DNA from: Pseudomonas sp. AN-1 | Lineage (GTDB): Bacteria; Pseudomonadota; Gammaproteobacteria; Pseudomonadales; Pseudomonadaceae | DNA: 64,000 bases | Reading direction: 5' to 3' | NCBI RefSeq assembly: GCF_034057115.1 | Contig: NZ_CP139195.1 | Location: 1,860,001 to 1,924,000, forward strand | Shown here: one piece after another, positions 45,319-55,538 of the stretch | Position numbering within the stretch: the stretch's first letter is position 1 | Layout: each line of letters starts with the position of its first letter | Made by a program: the position numbers and the translations under genes | Notes under the pieces: generated by a model | The model's database searches: none | The model's input: the letters and a program-made list of their open reading frames with translations, nothing else | Told to the model about the DNA's origin: nothing

Positions 45319-48300
45319 CTACGGGATACCTACCCCCGCCTGGGCGCTCTGCGCCAGGTCCTGCAGCTCGCGGTTGGCCACCGCGTACACCGCGTAGTCG
45401 CTGCCACTGGCGGCGCGCAGCTCGGCCAGCAGGTGGCGCCAGCGCCCCACCAGCGGCTGGTGGTGGGCCAGCCACAGGGTCAGGCGGTTGTCGATCTCCA
45501 CCGGCCCCTCGGCCATCTGCAGCACGGCGATGGTGATCGCCCGCTGCTGCCAGTCGAGGTCGTCGCGCAGCGACTCGCGGGCCAGCGCCTGCCAGTTGTT
45601 CTCCACCGGCAGGGCGTTGAGCTGCTGCAGGTACCAGCCCAGCTCCAGCTCGGCGCCCACCGCGAAGTAGCAGGCGGCCACCCGCATCGGCGGCTGGCCG
45701 GTGACGTCGGCGGCCTCGATGATCGGCAGCAGGGTGTACAGGTCGCCGCAGCTGGCCAGCCGGCGCGCCAGTCCGGCCGGCACCCCGGCGCCTTCCAGTT
45801 CCTCGCGGCGCGCCAGCCAGGCGGCGCGCGCCGGCCCCTCGAGCAGTTCCTCGAGGTTGTCGATCAGCACCTTCACGCAGGGCGCGAAGTGCTCGACGGC
45901 GCGCGCCATGTCCAGCTCGCTGCGCCGGTTGCGCAGCAGCCAGCGGGTGGCGCGGCGGCCCAGGCGCATCAGCTCCTCCATCAGCGCCAGCTGCAGCTCG
46001 GCGTCGACCTGATGGTCGAGCGCCTCGATCTGCTGCCACCAGTGCGGCAGGTCGAACAGGTCGCGCACCACCACCCAGCCGCCGGCGATGTGCGCCGCCG
46101 ACAGGCCGGTGGACTCGTTGAGGCGCTGCACGAAGGTCACCCCCATGTGGTCGACCAGGTCGTTGGCGATGCGCGTGCTGATGATCTCGCGGCGCAGGCG
46201 GTGGTGCTCCAGGGCCTGCGGGAAGCGCGCCAGCAGCTGCGGCGGGAAGGCGTGGTCGAGCTCCTCGCGCAGGTAGGGATCGTCCACCAGCGGCGAGTGC
46301 AGCAGCGCCTCCTTGAGGTCGAACTTGCTGTAGGACAGCAGCAGCGCCAGCTCCGGGCGGGTCAGCGCCTGGCCTTGGGCGACCCGCGCGTTGAGTTCGT
46401 CGTCGCCGGGCAGGAACTCCAGGGCCCGGTCCAGGCGGCCGCGGCTCTCCAGGTCGAGCATCAGCCGGCGGAACTCGCCGAGGCGCCCGCGCGCGTGGCG
46501 CTGGGCCAGCGACAGCGCCTGCACCTGGCGGTAGCTGATGCCCAGCACCAGGCCGGCCACCGCCTCGGTCATCTCGCGCAGCAGCTCGTTGCGCTGCTTG
46601 AGGGTCAGATCGCCCGCGCGCACCACCTCGCCGAGGAGGATCTTGATGTTGACCTCGTGGTCCGAGCAGGTCACTCCGCCGGCGTTGTCGATGAAATCGG
46701 TGTTGCAGGCGCCGCCGCGCAGGCAGTACTCGACCCGCCCCAGCTGGGTCATGCCGAGATTGCCGCCCTCGCCCACCACCTGGCAGCGCAGCTCGCGACC
46801 GTCGACGCGCAGGGCGTCGTTGGCCTTGTCGCCGACGTCCATGTGGCTCTCGTGGCTGGACTTGACGTAGGTGCCGATGCCGCCGTTCCACAGCAGGTCG
46901 ACCGGCGCGCGCAGCAGCGCGCTGATCAGCTCGTTGGGCGGGAGCTGCTCGGCGTCGATCGCCAGGCGCGCGCGCACCTCGGGGCTGATGGCGATGCTCT
47001 TGGCGCTGCGCGGGAACACCCCGCCGCCGGGCGAGATCAGCGCCGCGTCGTAGTCGGCCCAGCTCGAGCGCGGCAGGGCGAACAGACGCTGGCGCTCGGC
47101 GAAGCTCGCCGCCGGATCGGGATTCGGGTCGAGGAAGATGTGCTGGTGGTTGAAGGCGCCGATCAGCAGCAGCTGCTCCGAACGCAGCAGGCCGTTGCCG
47201 AACACGTCGCCGGCCATGTCGCCGATGCCGACCACGGTGATCGGATCGCGCTGCACGTCGATGCCGCGCTCGCGGAAGTGGCGCTGCACGCCGACCCAGG
47301 CGCCGCGCGCGGTGATGCCCATGCCCTTGTGGTCGTAGCCGGCCGAGCCGCCGGAGGCGAAGGCGTCGCCCAGCCAGAAGCCGTAGTCGGCGGACAGCGC
47401 GTTGGCGATGTCGGAGAAGGTCGCGGTGCCCTTGTCGGCGGCCACCACCAGGTAGGGATCGTCCTCGTCGTGGCGCACCACCCCCGGTGGCGGCACCACG
47501 GCGCCCTCCACCAGGTTGTCGGTCAGGTCGAGCAGGCCGCTGACGAAGATGCGGTAGCAGGCGATCGCCTCGGCCTGGATCTCGTCGCGCGTGCCGCCGA
47601 GCGGCAGGCGCCGCGGCACGAAGCCGCCCTTGGCGCCGACCGGCACGATCACCGCGTTCTTCACCTGCTGCGCCTTGACCAGGCCGAGCACCTCGGTGCG
47701 GTAGTCCTCCTCGCGGTCCGACCAGCGCAGGCCGCCGCGCGCCACCTTGCCGCCGCGCAGGTGCACGCCCTCGACCCTGGGCGAGTAGACGAAGATCTCG
47801 TAGCGCGGCACCGGCCGCGGCATCTCGCTGATCAGGTGCGGGTCGAGCTTGAAGCTCAGGTAGTCCTTGGCCGCGCCGTCCGCGCCGCTCTGGTAGAAGT
47901 TGCTGCGCAGGGTGGCGCGGATCAGCTCCAGGTAGCGGCGCAGGATGCGGTCCTCGTTGAGCACCTGGACCTGCTCCAGCGCGCCGAGGATGGCCTGCTC
48001 GAGGCGCTGCTGCTTGTCCGCCAGCTCCTCGACCGGCAGCTTGCGCGCCAGGTAGAAGCGGGTCTTGAACAGGCGGATCAGCTCGCGGGCGATGTCGGCG
48101 TGGTTGCTCAGGGTGGCGGCGATGTAGCCGAGGTCGAAGCCCAGGCGGATCTGCTTGAGGTAGCGGCCATAGGCGCGCAGCACCGCCACCTCGCGCCAGG
48201 GCAGCCCGGCGCCGAGCACCAGGCGGTTGAAGCCGTCGTTCTCGGCGTCGCCCTGGACGATGTGGATGAAGGCGTCCTGGAGGATGTCGTTGAGCTGCAC

Positions 48301-50178
48301 CAGGTCGACGTCGATGCCCTCGGCGTAGGTGAAGTTGTAGTCGTGGATCCAGAACTGGCTGCCGTCGTGGCGGCGCAGGCGGAAGGGGAACTCGCCGAGC
48401 ACGCGCAGGCCGAGGTTCTCGAGGATCGGCAGCATGTCCGACAGCGCCAGTGGCGTCTCGGCGTGGTAGATCTTGCAGTGCAGGTTGCGGCCGCGCTCCA
48501 GCGGCGCCTGGTAGAACCTCAGCACCAGCGGCCGCTCGCGCGACAGTTCGAGCAGGTGGCGCAGGTCGACCACCGCCTCGTGCGGCTCGAAGCGCTCGCG
48601 GTAGCCGGCCGGGAAGCCGCCGGCGGCCAGCAGGTCGGTGGCGCGCGCCTCGCCGAGGCTCTCCACCAAGAGGCTGGCGAACTCCTCCTGCCAGCCGCGG
48701 CAGGCCTGGATCACCTCCTGCTCCAGCACGCGCGCCTCGATGGCCGCCGGGCGCTGCGGGTCGACGCGCAGGATGAACTGCACGCGCGCCAGCACCGACT
48801 CGGAGAACCAGGTCCAGAACTCGCAGTCGCTGGCGCCCAGCCGCTCGCGCAGCACCCGCTCGATGCGCTGGAGGATCTCGCTGGAGTAGATGTCGCGCGG
48901 CACGTAGACCAGGCAGTAGCAGAAGTGGCCGTAGGGGTCGCGGCGCAGGAACACGCGCAGGCGCTTGCGCTCCTGGATCTGCACGATCGCCACCGCGGTG
49001 GCGGTCAGCTCCTCCACCGGGGTCTGGAACAGGTCGTCGCGCGGCAGCACCTCGAGCACCTGGGCCAGGCTCTTGCCCAGGTGAGCGCCGGGGGCGAAGC
49101 CGGCGCGGCGGATCACCTCGGCCACCTTCTGCCGCACGCAGGGGATGTGGCGCATGCTCTCGACGTACACCGGCGAGGTGTACAGGCCGATGAAGCGGCA
49201 CTCGCGCAGCACCTGGCCGTCCGGGCTGAACTGGCGCAGCGACACGTAGTCCGGGTAGGCCGCGCGGTGCACCCGCGCCGGCTGGTCGGCCTTGGCGAAC
49301 GACAGCAGGCAGGGCGCGCGCAGCCAGGCCATGGCCTGCGCCGACACCCAGCGCTGCGCCGCCGGCAGGCCCGGGCGCAGGCGCCGCGACAGGCCGAGCA
49401 GCGAATCCTCGGCGTAGACCAGCAGGCCGCTGCCGTCGGCCTGCGCCTCGACGGTGAACTCCTCGTAGCCGAGGAAGGTGAAGTGGTTGTCCAGCAGCCA
49501 GTCGAGGAACGCGGCCACCTCGGCGCAGTCCTCGACGTGCGCGGCCAGGCAGGCCGGCTCGAGATTGTCCAGCAGGGCGCGCACGCGCGCCTGCATGGGC
49601 GCGAAGTCGCCCACCGCCAGGCGCACGTCGCCGAGCACCTCGTGCAGCGCCTTGGCCAGCATGTGCTGCTCGCCGGCGTTGGCGCAGCGGTCGATCTCCA
49701 GGCACAGCAGCGCCTCGCGGCGCACCTCCGGCCCTTCGGCGCCGGCCTCCAGCAGCTCGAGCAGCTCGCCGTCGGCGCCGCGGCGCAGGCTCAGCACGCA
49801 GTTCTGCAGGCTGTGCACCGCGTGGCCGCGGCGGCGCAGCTCCATGTGCAGCGAGTCGACCAGGAACGGCATGTCGGCATGCAGCATCTGCAGCACGGTG
49901 TGCGGCGACTGCCAGCCGTGGCGTTCGTAGTCGGGGCTGAACAGCACCACCTGCGGCTCGCCCGGGTCGAAGCGCTCGAGCAGGCGCCAGGCCGACAGGC
50001 AGGCGCCGGCCAGGTCGGCCAGGCGCCGCTCGGCCAGCTCGTCGAGGGCCACGCTGGCGAAGAACTGGCGGGCGAACAGGTCCACCTGGCCGAGCCCGCG
50101 CTCCTCGACCTGGCGCGCCAGCACCTCGTGCAACTGGCGATGGAAATCGTCCCGGTCCACTGCACTGAACAAACCCAT
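45319..50178 (-). CDS. gdhB: NAD-specific glutamate dehydrogenase, 180-kDa class
   Basis: Catabolic enzyme that deaminates glutamate to 2-oxoglutarate with NAD. The 1619-residue product is the large GDH class, the same size as P. aeruginosa GdhB. Residues 1-700 are the long N-terminal regulatory part with ACT-like segments. The catalytic core begins around 720: GGKVARGGLRWSDREEDYRTEV, the lysine loop VGAKGGFVPRRLP, and nucleotide-binding GIGDMAGDVFGNGLL. A C-terminal helical domain follows. ATG 50178 (MGLFSAVDRDDFH) is preferred to an in-frame start 69 bases upstream. Arginine is the known activator of this class. It is divergent from moxR. Confidence 0.97.
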   Translation of the reverse strand: MGLFSAVDRDDFHRQLHEVLARQVEERGLGQVDLFARQFFASVALDELAERRLADLAGACLSAWRLLERFDPGEPQVVLFSPDYERHGWQSPHTVLQMLHADMPFLVDSLHMELRRRGHAVHSLQNCVLSLRRGADGELLELLEAGAEGPEVRREALLCLEIDRCANAGEQHMLAKALHEVLGDVRLAVGDFAPMQARVRALLDNLEPACLAAHVEDCAEVAAFLDWLLDNHFTFLGYEEFTVEAQADGSGLLVYAEDSLLGLSRRLRPGLPAAQRWVSAQAMAWLRAPCLLSFAKADQPARVHRAAYPDYVSLRQFSPDGQVLRECRFIGLYTSPVYVESMRHIPCVRQKVAEVIRRAGFAPGAHLGKSLAQVLEVLPRDDLFQTPVEELTATAVAIVQIQERKRLRVFLRRDPYGHFCYCLVYVPRDIYSSEILQRIERVLRERLGASDCEFWTWFSESVLARVQFILRVDPQRPAAIEARVLEQEVIQACRGWQEEFASLLVESLGEARATDLLAAGGFPAGYRERFEPHEAVVDLRHLLELSRERPLVLRFYQAPLERGRNLHCKIYHAETPLALSDMLPILENLGLRVLGEFPFRLRRHDGSQFWIHDYNFTYAEGIDVDLVQLNDILQDAFIHIVQGDAENDGFNRLVLGAGLPWREVAVLRAYGRYLKQIRLGFDLGYIAATLSNHADIARELIRLFKTRFYLARKLPVEELADKQQRLEQAILGALEQVQVLNEDRILRRYLELIRATLRSNFYQSGADGAAKDYLSFKLDPHLISEMPRPVPRYEIFVYSPRVEGVHLRGGKVARGGLRWSDREEDYRTEVLGLVKAQQVKNAVIVPVGAKGGFVPRRLPLGGTRDEIQAEAIACYRIFVSGLLDLTDNLVEGAVVPPPGVVRHDEDDPYLVVAADKGTATFSDIANALSADYGFWLGDAFASGGSAGYDHKGMGITARGAWVGVQRHFRERGIDVQRDPITVVGIGDMAGDVFGNGLLRSEQLLLIGAFNHQHIFLDPNPDPAASFAERQRLFALPRSSWADYDAALISPGGGVFPRSAKSIAISPEVRARLAIDAEQLPPNELISALLRAPVDLLWNGGIGTYVKSSHESHMDVGDKANDALRVDGRELRCQVVGEGGNLGMTQLGRVEYCLRGGACNTDFIDNAGGVTCSDHEVNIKILLGEVVRAGDLTLKQRNELLREMTEAVAGLVLGISYRQVQALSLAQRHARGRLGEFRRLMLDLESRGRLDRALEFLPGDDELNARVAQGQALTRPELALLLSYSKFDLKEALLHSPLVDDPYLREELDHAFPPQLLARFPQALEHHRLRREIISTRIANDLVDHMGVTFVQRLNESTGLSAAHIAGGWVVVRDLFDLPHWWQQIEALDHQVDAELQLALMEELMRLGRRATRWLLRNRRSELDMARAVEHFAPCVKVLIDNLEELLEGPARAAWLARREELEGAGVPAGLARRLASCGDLYTLLPIIEAADVTGQPPMRVAACYFAVGAELELGWYLQQLNALPVENNWQALARESLRDDLDWQQRAITIAVLQMAEGPVEIDNRLTLWLAHHQPLVGRWRHLLAELRAASGSDYAVYAVANRELQDLAQSAQAGVGIP

Positions 50179-50354
50179 GACTGTTCTCCGCTGGCCGCCA
50201 CCGGCCGCTGCCTTCTGACACGTTAGCAGGGCTGCCGGCGCCGGCACACCCGTTCGGCCGGCGACCGCGCGGCGTTGGTCGAGGCGGGGGCAGATGGATT
50301 AAAGTGGAGGCCGAGCCGGCGCCCTGCGCCGATAACCCCCTGCCGAGTCCGGAC

Positions 50355-51314
<960 letters not shown>

Positions 51315-51324
51315 GGCGCTGGCC

Positions 51325-52272
51325 ATGTACGCCGACATGCTGCCGCCGGGAGTGATGGTCAGCCTCGCCGAACTGCTGGAGATGCGCCATCGCCTCGACG
51401 AGGTGCAGCTGTTCTCCAGCCCCGGCCGGCGCAGCCCGCTGGTCGGCCTGCACCACTCCAAGCTGCGTGGGCGCGGCGTCGACTTCGACCAGGTGCGCGT
51501 CTACCAGGCCGGCGACGACGTGCGCAACATCGACTGGCGGGTCACCGCGCGCACCCAGGAGCCGCACACCAAGCTGTTCCACGAGGAGCGCGAGCGCCCG
51601 GTGTTCCTGCTGGTCGAACAGAGCCCGCGGCTGTTCTTCGGCAGCGGCCTGTGCTTCAAGTCGGTGCTCGCCGCCCAGGTCGCCGCGCTGTTCGGCTGGG
51701 CCGCGCTGGCCCACAACGACCGCATCGGCGGCCTGGTGTTCGACGATGCCGGCAGCAGCGAGATCCGCCCGCGGCGCAGCAAGCAGAGCCTGCTGCAGCT
51801 GCTCGGCCGGGTGGTGCGCGCCAACCAGCAGCTGTCCTCGCGCGGCAGCGAGCCCGCCGCCGGCGACGGCCTCGGCCTGGCCCTGCGCCGCGCCCGCGAG
51901 GTGCTGCGCCCGGGCAGCCTGGTGCTGGCGATCTGCGACGAGCGCAGCCTGGTGGACAGCGCCGAGCAGCAGTTCGCCCTGCTCGCCCGCCACTGCGACC
52001 TGATCCTGCTGCCGCTGTCCGACCCGCTCGACCACGCCCTGCCGGCCGCCGGCCTGCTGCGCTTCACCGACGAGCACGCGCGCCTGGAGCTGGACACCTC
52101 TGACGCCGAGCTGCGCCAGGCCTGGCGCGAGCGCGGCGAGGCGCGCCAGCTGCGCTGGCAGCGCCTGGCGCAGAAGCTCGGCGTGCTGCTGCTGCCGCTG
52201 TCCACCCAGCGCGACCTGATCGAGCAGCTGCGCGAACAGGTCCTGCCGCACCCGCAGGCGCAGCCGGCATGA
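51325..52272 (+). CDS. DUF58 domain protein
   Basis: A 315-residue protein with the DUF58 signature GRGVDFDQVRVYQAGDDVRNIDWRVTARTQEPHTK (in part: GDDVRNIDWR at about 66-75) followed by a degenerate von Willebrand-type fold (VFLLVEQSPRLFFGS). It lacks the membrane helices found in many DUF58 proteins, so it is probably cytoplasmic or peripheral. It functions with MoxR and the VWA proteins. It starts ten bases after moxR and overlaps the next gene by four bases. Confidence 0.92.
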   Translation: MYADMLPPGVMVSLAELLEMRHRLDEVQLFSSPGRRSPLVGLHHSKLRGRGVDFDQVRVYQAGDDVRNIDWRVTARTQEPHTKLFHEERERPVFLLVEQSPRLFFGSGLCFKSVLAAQVAALFGWAALAHNDRIGGLVFDDAGSSEIRPRRSKQSLLQLLGRVVRANQQLSSRGSEPAAGDGLGLALRRAREVLRPGSLVLAICDERSLVDSAEQQFALLARHCDLILLPLSDPLDHALPAAGLLRFTDEHARLELDTSDAELRQAWRERGEARQLRWQRLAQKLGVLLLPLSTQRDLIEQLREQVLPHPQAQPA

Positions 52273-52778
52273 GTCCCCTCGACCGCCTGGCCGAACCGCT
52301 GCTGCCGGCGCCGCCGCCGTTCTGGCCGCCGGCGCCCGGCTGGTGGCTGCTCGTCGCCCTGCTGCTGGGCGGGTTCGCCCTGCTGTGGCGCCAGCGCCGG
52401 CGCCTGCGGGCCTGGTGGCGCGACCTCGACGCCCCGCCGCCGTCGCCGGCCGGCGAGATCGACCCGCAGCGCCAGGCGGCGCTCGACGAACTGCGCGGCC
52501 TGCCGCGGCCCTACGACCGCGCACCGGCCGGCCCCTGGCTGCAGGCGCTCAACGGCCTGCTCAAGCGCCTGTGCCGCGCCCACTATCCCGACAGCCACAG
52601 CCACACCCTGAGCGGGCGCGCCTGGCTGGCCTTCCTCGACAACCGCTGCCCCGCCGCCGGCCTGACCCGCTGGATGATCCTCGTCGAGGGCACCTACCGC
52701 GCCGACTGCCGCCTCGACGACAAGGCCATCGACGGCCTGCAGCAGGCGGTGGAAACCTGGATCCGCAAGCATGCTTGA
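52269..52778 (+). CDS. DUF4381 small membrane protein
   Basis: A 169-residue protein with a proline-rich start and one membrane helix (WWLLVALLLGGFALLW, residues about 25-41). The cytoplasmic domain contains ALDELRGLPRPYDR, LNGLLKRLCRAHYP and SGRAWLAFLDNRCP, typical of the DUF4381 proteins that accompany MoxR/VWA operons. Function is inferred only from the operon. It overlaps DUF58 by four bases and the next VWA gene by eight. Confidence 0.9.
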   Translation: MSPLDRLAEPLLPAPPPFWPPAPGWWLLVALLLGGFALLWRQRRRLRAWWRDLDAPPPSPAGEIDPQRQAALDELRGLPRPYDRAPAGPWLQALNGLLKRLCRAHYPDSHSHTLSGRAWLAFLDNRCPAAGLTRWMILVEGTYRADCRLDDKAIDGLQQAVETWIRKHA

Positions 52779-53781
52779 GTTCGCCTGGCCGTGGATCGCC
52801 CTGCTCCTGCCGCTGCCCTGGCTGCTGCGCCTGCTGCTGCCGCCGGCCGACAGCGGCGAGGCGGCGCTGCGGGTGACCTTCCTCGACGAGCTGGAGAACC
52901 TCGGCGGCAAGCGCGCCCGGCCGCGCCTGCCGGGCTGGCGGCGCCAGGCGCCGTTCGCCCTGCTCTGGCTGCTGCTGGTGCTGGCCGCGGCGCGCCCGCA
53001 GTGGCTGGGCGAGCCGCTGCCGCTGCCCTCCAGCGGCCGCGACCTGCTGCTCGCCGTCGACGTGTCCGGCTCCATGGACTACCGCGACATGCACTGGCAG
53101 GGCGAGACGGTCAGCCGCCTGACCCTGGTGCAGCGGCTGTTCGGCGAATTCGTCGCCGGGCGCAGCGGCGACCGCATCGGCCTGATCCTGTTCGGCAGCC
53201 AGGCCTACCTGCAGGCGCCGCTGACCTTCGACCGCCAGAGCGTGCGCCAGTGGCTGGAGGAAGCGGTGGTCGGCATCGCCGGCAAGAACACCGCCATCGG
53301 CGACGCCATCGGCCTGGCGGTCAAGCGCCTGCGCCAGCGCCCGGCGGACAGCCGCGTGCTGGTGCTGATCACCGACGGCGCCAACACCGGCGGTGAGGTG
53401 GCGCCGCTGACCGCCGCGCGGCTGGCCGCCGGCGAGGGGGTGACCCTGTACACCATCGGCATCGGCGCCGACGCCGAGCAGGCCGGCGCGGTCGGCCTGT
53501 ACGGCCTCAACCCCGGCCTCGACCTTGACGAGCCGCTGCTGCGCGAGCTGGCCGCAGTCACCGGCGGCCAGTATTTCCGCGCCCGCTCCCAGGACGAGCT
53601 GCGCACCATCGCCGAGACCCTCGACCGCCTGCAGCCGGTGCTGCAGACGCCGACCACGGTGTACCGCGCCACCCCGCTGTATCCCTGGCCGCTGGCCGCG
53701 GCTGTGCTGCTCAGCCTGCTGCTGGTGGCCCACGAGCTGTGGCCGCACGGCCCGCCGCCCCTGCGCCGGAGGCGGCCATGA
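52771..53781 (+). CDS. VWA-domain membrane protein, BatA-like
   Basis: A 336-residue protein with N-terminal hydrophobic segments (residues 4-24 and 60-74), a von Willebrand A domain and a C-terminal helix. The metal-ion adhesion site is complete: DVSGS at 97-101, the conserved Thr in the FDRQSV/NTAIGDAIG region, and TDGANTGG. Homologues in Bacteroides and Leptospira are called BatA (aerotolerance). In proteobacteria the role is thought to be envelope stress or complex assembly. Confidence 0.92.
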   Translation: MLEFAWPWIALLLPLPWLLRLLLPPADSGEAALRVTFLDELENLGGKRARPRLPGWRRQAPFALLWLLLVLAAARPQWLGEPLPLPSSGRDLLLAVDVSGSMDYRDMHWQGETVSRLTLVQRLFGEFVAGRSGDRIGLILFGSQAYLQAPLTFDRQSVRQWLEEAVVGIAGKNTAIGDAIGLAVKRLRQRPADSRVLVLITDGANTGGEVAPLTAARLAAGEGVTLYTIGIGADAEQAGAVGLYGLNPGLDLDEPLLRELAAVTGGQYFRARSQDELRTIAETLDRLQPVLQTPTTVYRATPLYPWPLAAAVLLSLLLVAHELWPHGPPPLRRRRP

Positions 53782-55538
53782 GCAGCCTGCTGCCGCACCT
53801 GGCCCGTCCCGCCTGGCTGCTGCTGGTGCCGCTGCTGGCCTGGCTGCTGTGGCGCCTGTGGCACCGCAAGCGCCGCCTCGGGCGCTGGCAGGCGCTGCTG
53901 CCGCCGGCCTTCCAGGCGTGGCTGCTGCATGGCGGGCGCGGCCGCCAGGATCGTCTGCCCTGGCTGCTGCTCGGCCTGGCCTGGCTGCTCGCCCTGCTCG
54001 CCCTGCTCGGCCCCGGCTGGAGCGCCGAGGAGCAGCCGGCGCAGAGCCGCGGCGACCCGCTGGTGGCGATCCTCGAGCTGACTCCGGCGATGCTCGCCGA
54101 GGACATCACCCCCAACCGTCTGGAAGCGGCGCGGCGCAAGCTGCTCGACCTGCTCGCCGCGCGCGGCGAGGCGCCCACCGCCATCGTCGTCTACGCCGGC
54201 AGCGCCCACGTGCTGGTGCCGCTGTCCAACGACCTGGCCACCGCGCAGAACCTGCTGGCCGCGCTGACTCCCGCGCTGATGCCCGAACCCGGCCAGCGCG
54301 CCGACCTCGCCGTGCAGCGCGCCCTGGCCCTGCTCGACCAGGGCGCCAACGGCCACGGCCGCCTGCTGCTGCTCACCGGCGCCCTCGGCCCGAGCGAGGA
54401 GGACGGCATCCACGCCGCCCTCGACGGCCGTGCCAACCCGCTGCTGCTGCTCGGCGTCGGCACTCCGCAGGGCGCTCCGGTGCAGCTGGAGGACGGCGGC
54501 TTCCTGCGCGATGCCAGCGGCGCCATCCTGCTGCCGCGCCTGCGTGGCGAGCAGCTGGCCGGCTTCGCCGCCGAACTCGGCGGCGGCTACAGCACCCTGC
54601 GCCTGGACGACGGCGACCTCGCCAGCCTCGGCCTGCTGGCGCGCCGCGCCACGCGCGCTGACCAGGCCGAGGGCCTGCGACCGCTGTCCGGCTGGGCCGA
54701 CCAGGGCCACTGGCTGCTGCTGCCGCTGCTCCTGCTGGCCGCCTGCGCCGGCCGGCGCGGCTGGCTGTTCGCCTTCGCCCTGCTGCTGGTGCAGCCGCCG
54801 CCGGCCATGGCCTTCGAACTCGAAGACCTCTGGCGGCGCCCCGACCAGCAGGGCATGCGCCTGCTCGAGGCCGACCAGCCGGCCGCCGCCGCGCAGCGCT
54901 TCCGCGACCCGCAGTGGCGCGGCATCGCCCTCTACCGGGCCGGCGACTACGCGGCCGCCGCGGCCGCCTTCGCCGCCGGCGACGATGCCGCCGCCCACTT
55001 CAACCGCGGCAACGCCCTGGCCCGCGGCGGCGAACTGGAGGCCGCGCTGGAAGCCTACGGCGAGGCGCTGCGCCGCAACCCGCAGCTGGCCGTGGCACGG
55101 CGCAACCGCGCACTGGTCGGGCAGGCGCTGAGCGAGCGGCAGGCGGCCGCCGAATGCGCCGAGCAGGAGGCCGCGGCGCGCCGCGCGGAGGCCGAGCGCC
55201 CCGATCAGCCGGCCGCCGGCCTGCGCCCCGTGCAACCCGAGGCCGGGGCCGAGCGCTCCGGCGAGGAGCGCGGGCCCGGCGCAACCGCCGCCGAGGCCGG
55301 CCCGGCCGCCAGCGCCGTGCCCAGTGCCGGCGCCTTCGGCAGCGGCAGCGCCGAAGAGGAGCTGCTCGAGTCCGCCGGCGCCACGCCCGCCGCCGTCGGC
55401 GAACCCGCCCTCCCCATTCAGGGCGAGCAGCGCCAGGCCCTCGAGCAGTGGCTGCGGCAGATCCCCGACGACCCGGCCGAACTGCTGCGGCGCAAGTTCT
55501 GGTACGAACAGCAGCGCCACCAGGAAAAACCGCGATGA
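53778..55538 (+). CDS. VWA-TPR membrane protein, BatB/BatC-like, with degenerate MIDAS
   Basis: A 586-residue protein fusing a BatB-like VWA domain with BatC-like tetratricopeptide repeats. Two N-terminal helices (10-28 and 61-78) precede the VWA domain. Its D-x-S-x-S metal site is replaced by ELTPAM (100-105), so divalent-metal binding is probably lost; I believe related proteins share this. Another helix pair lies near residues 310-345. TPR units follow (FNRGNALARGGELEAALEAYGEAL), then a low-complexity Ala/Glu/Pro/Gly region and a short conserved C-terminus. It overlaps its neighbours by four bases at each end. Confidence 0.9.
   Translation: MSSLLPHLARPAWLLLVPLLAWLLWRLWHRKRRLGRWQALLPPAFQAWLLHGGRGRQDRLPWLLLGLAWLLALLALLGPGWSAEEQPAQSRGDPLVAILELTPAMLAEDITPNRLEAARRKLLDLLAARGEAPTAIVVYAGSAHVLVPLSNDLATAQNLLAALTPALMPEPGQRADLAVQRALALLDQGANGHGRLLLLTGALGPSEEDGIHAALDGRANPLLLLGVGTPQGAPVQLEDGGFLRDASGAILLPRLRGEQLAGFAAELGGGYSTLRLDDGDLASLGLLARRATRADQAEGLRPLSGWADQGHWLLLPLLLLAACAGRRGWLFAFALLLVQPPPAMAFELEDLWRRPDQQGMRLLEADQPAAAAQRFRDPQWRGIALYRAGDYAAAAAAFAAGDDAAAHFNRGNALARGGELEAALEAYGEALRRNPQLAVARRNRALVGQALSERQAAAECAEQEAAARRAEAERPDQPAAGLRPVQPEAGAERSGEERGPGATAAEAGPAASAVPSAGAFGSGSAEEELLESAGATPAAVGEPALPIQGEQRQALEQWLRQIPDDPAELLRRKFWYEQQRHQEKPR

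Noticed and set aside
45253-50226. A 1657-codon plus-strand open frame opposite gdhB
   Set aside because: Shadow of gdhB. The translation is Val/His/Gln/Leu-rich with no domain, while gdhB has all family motifs.
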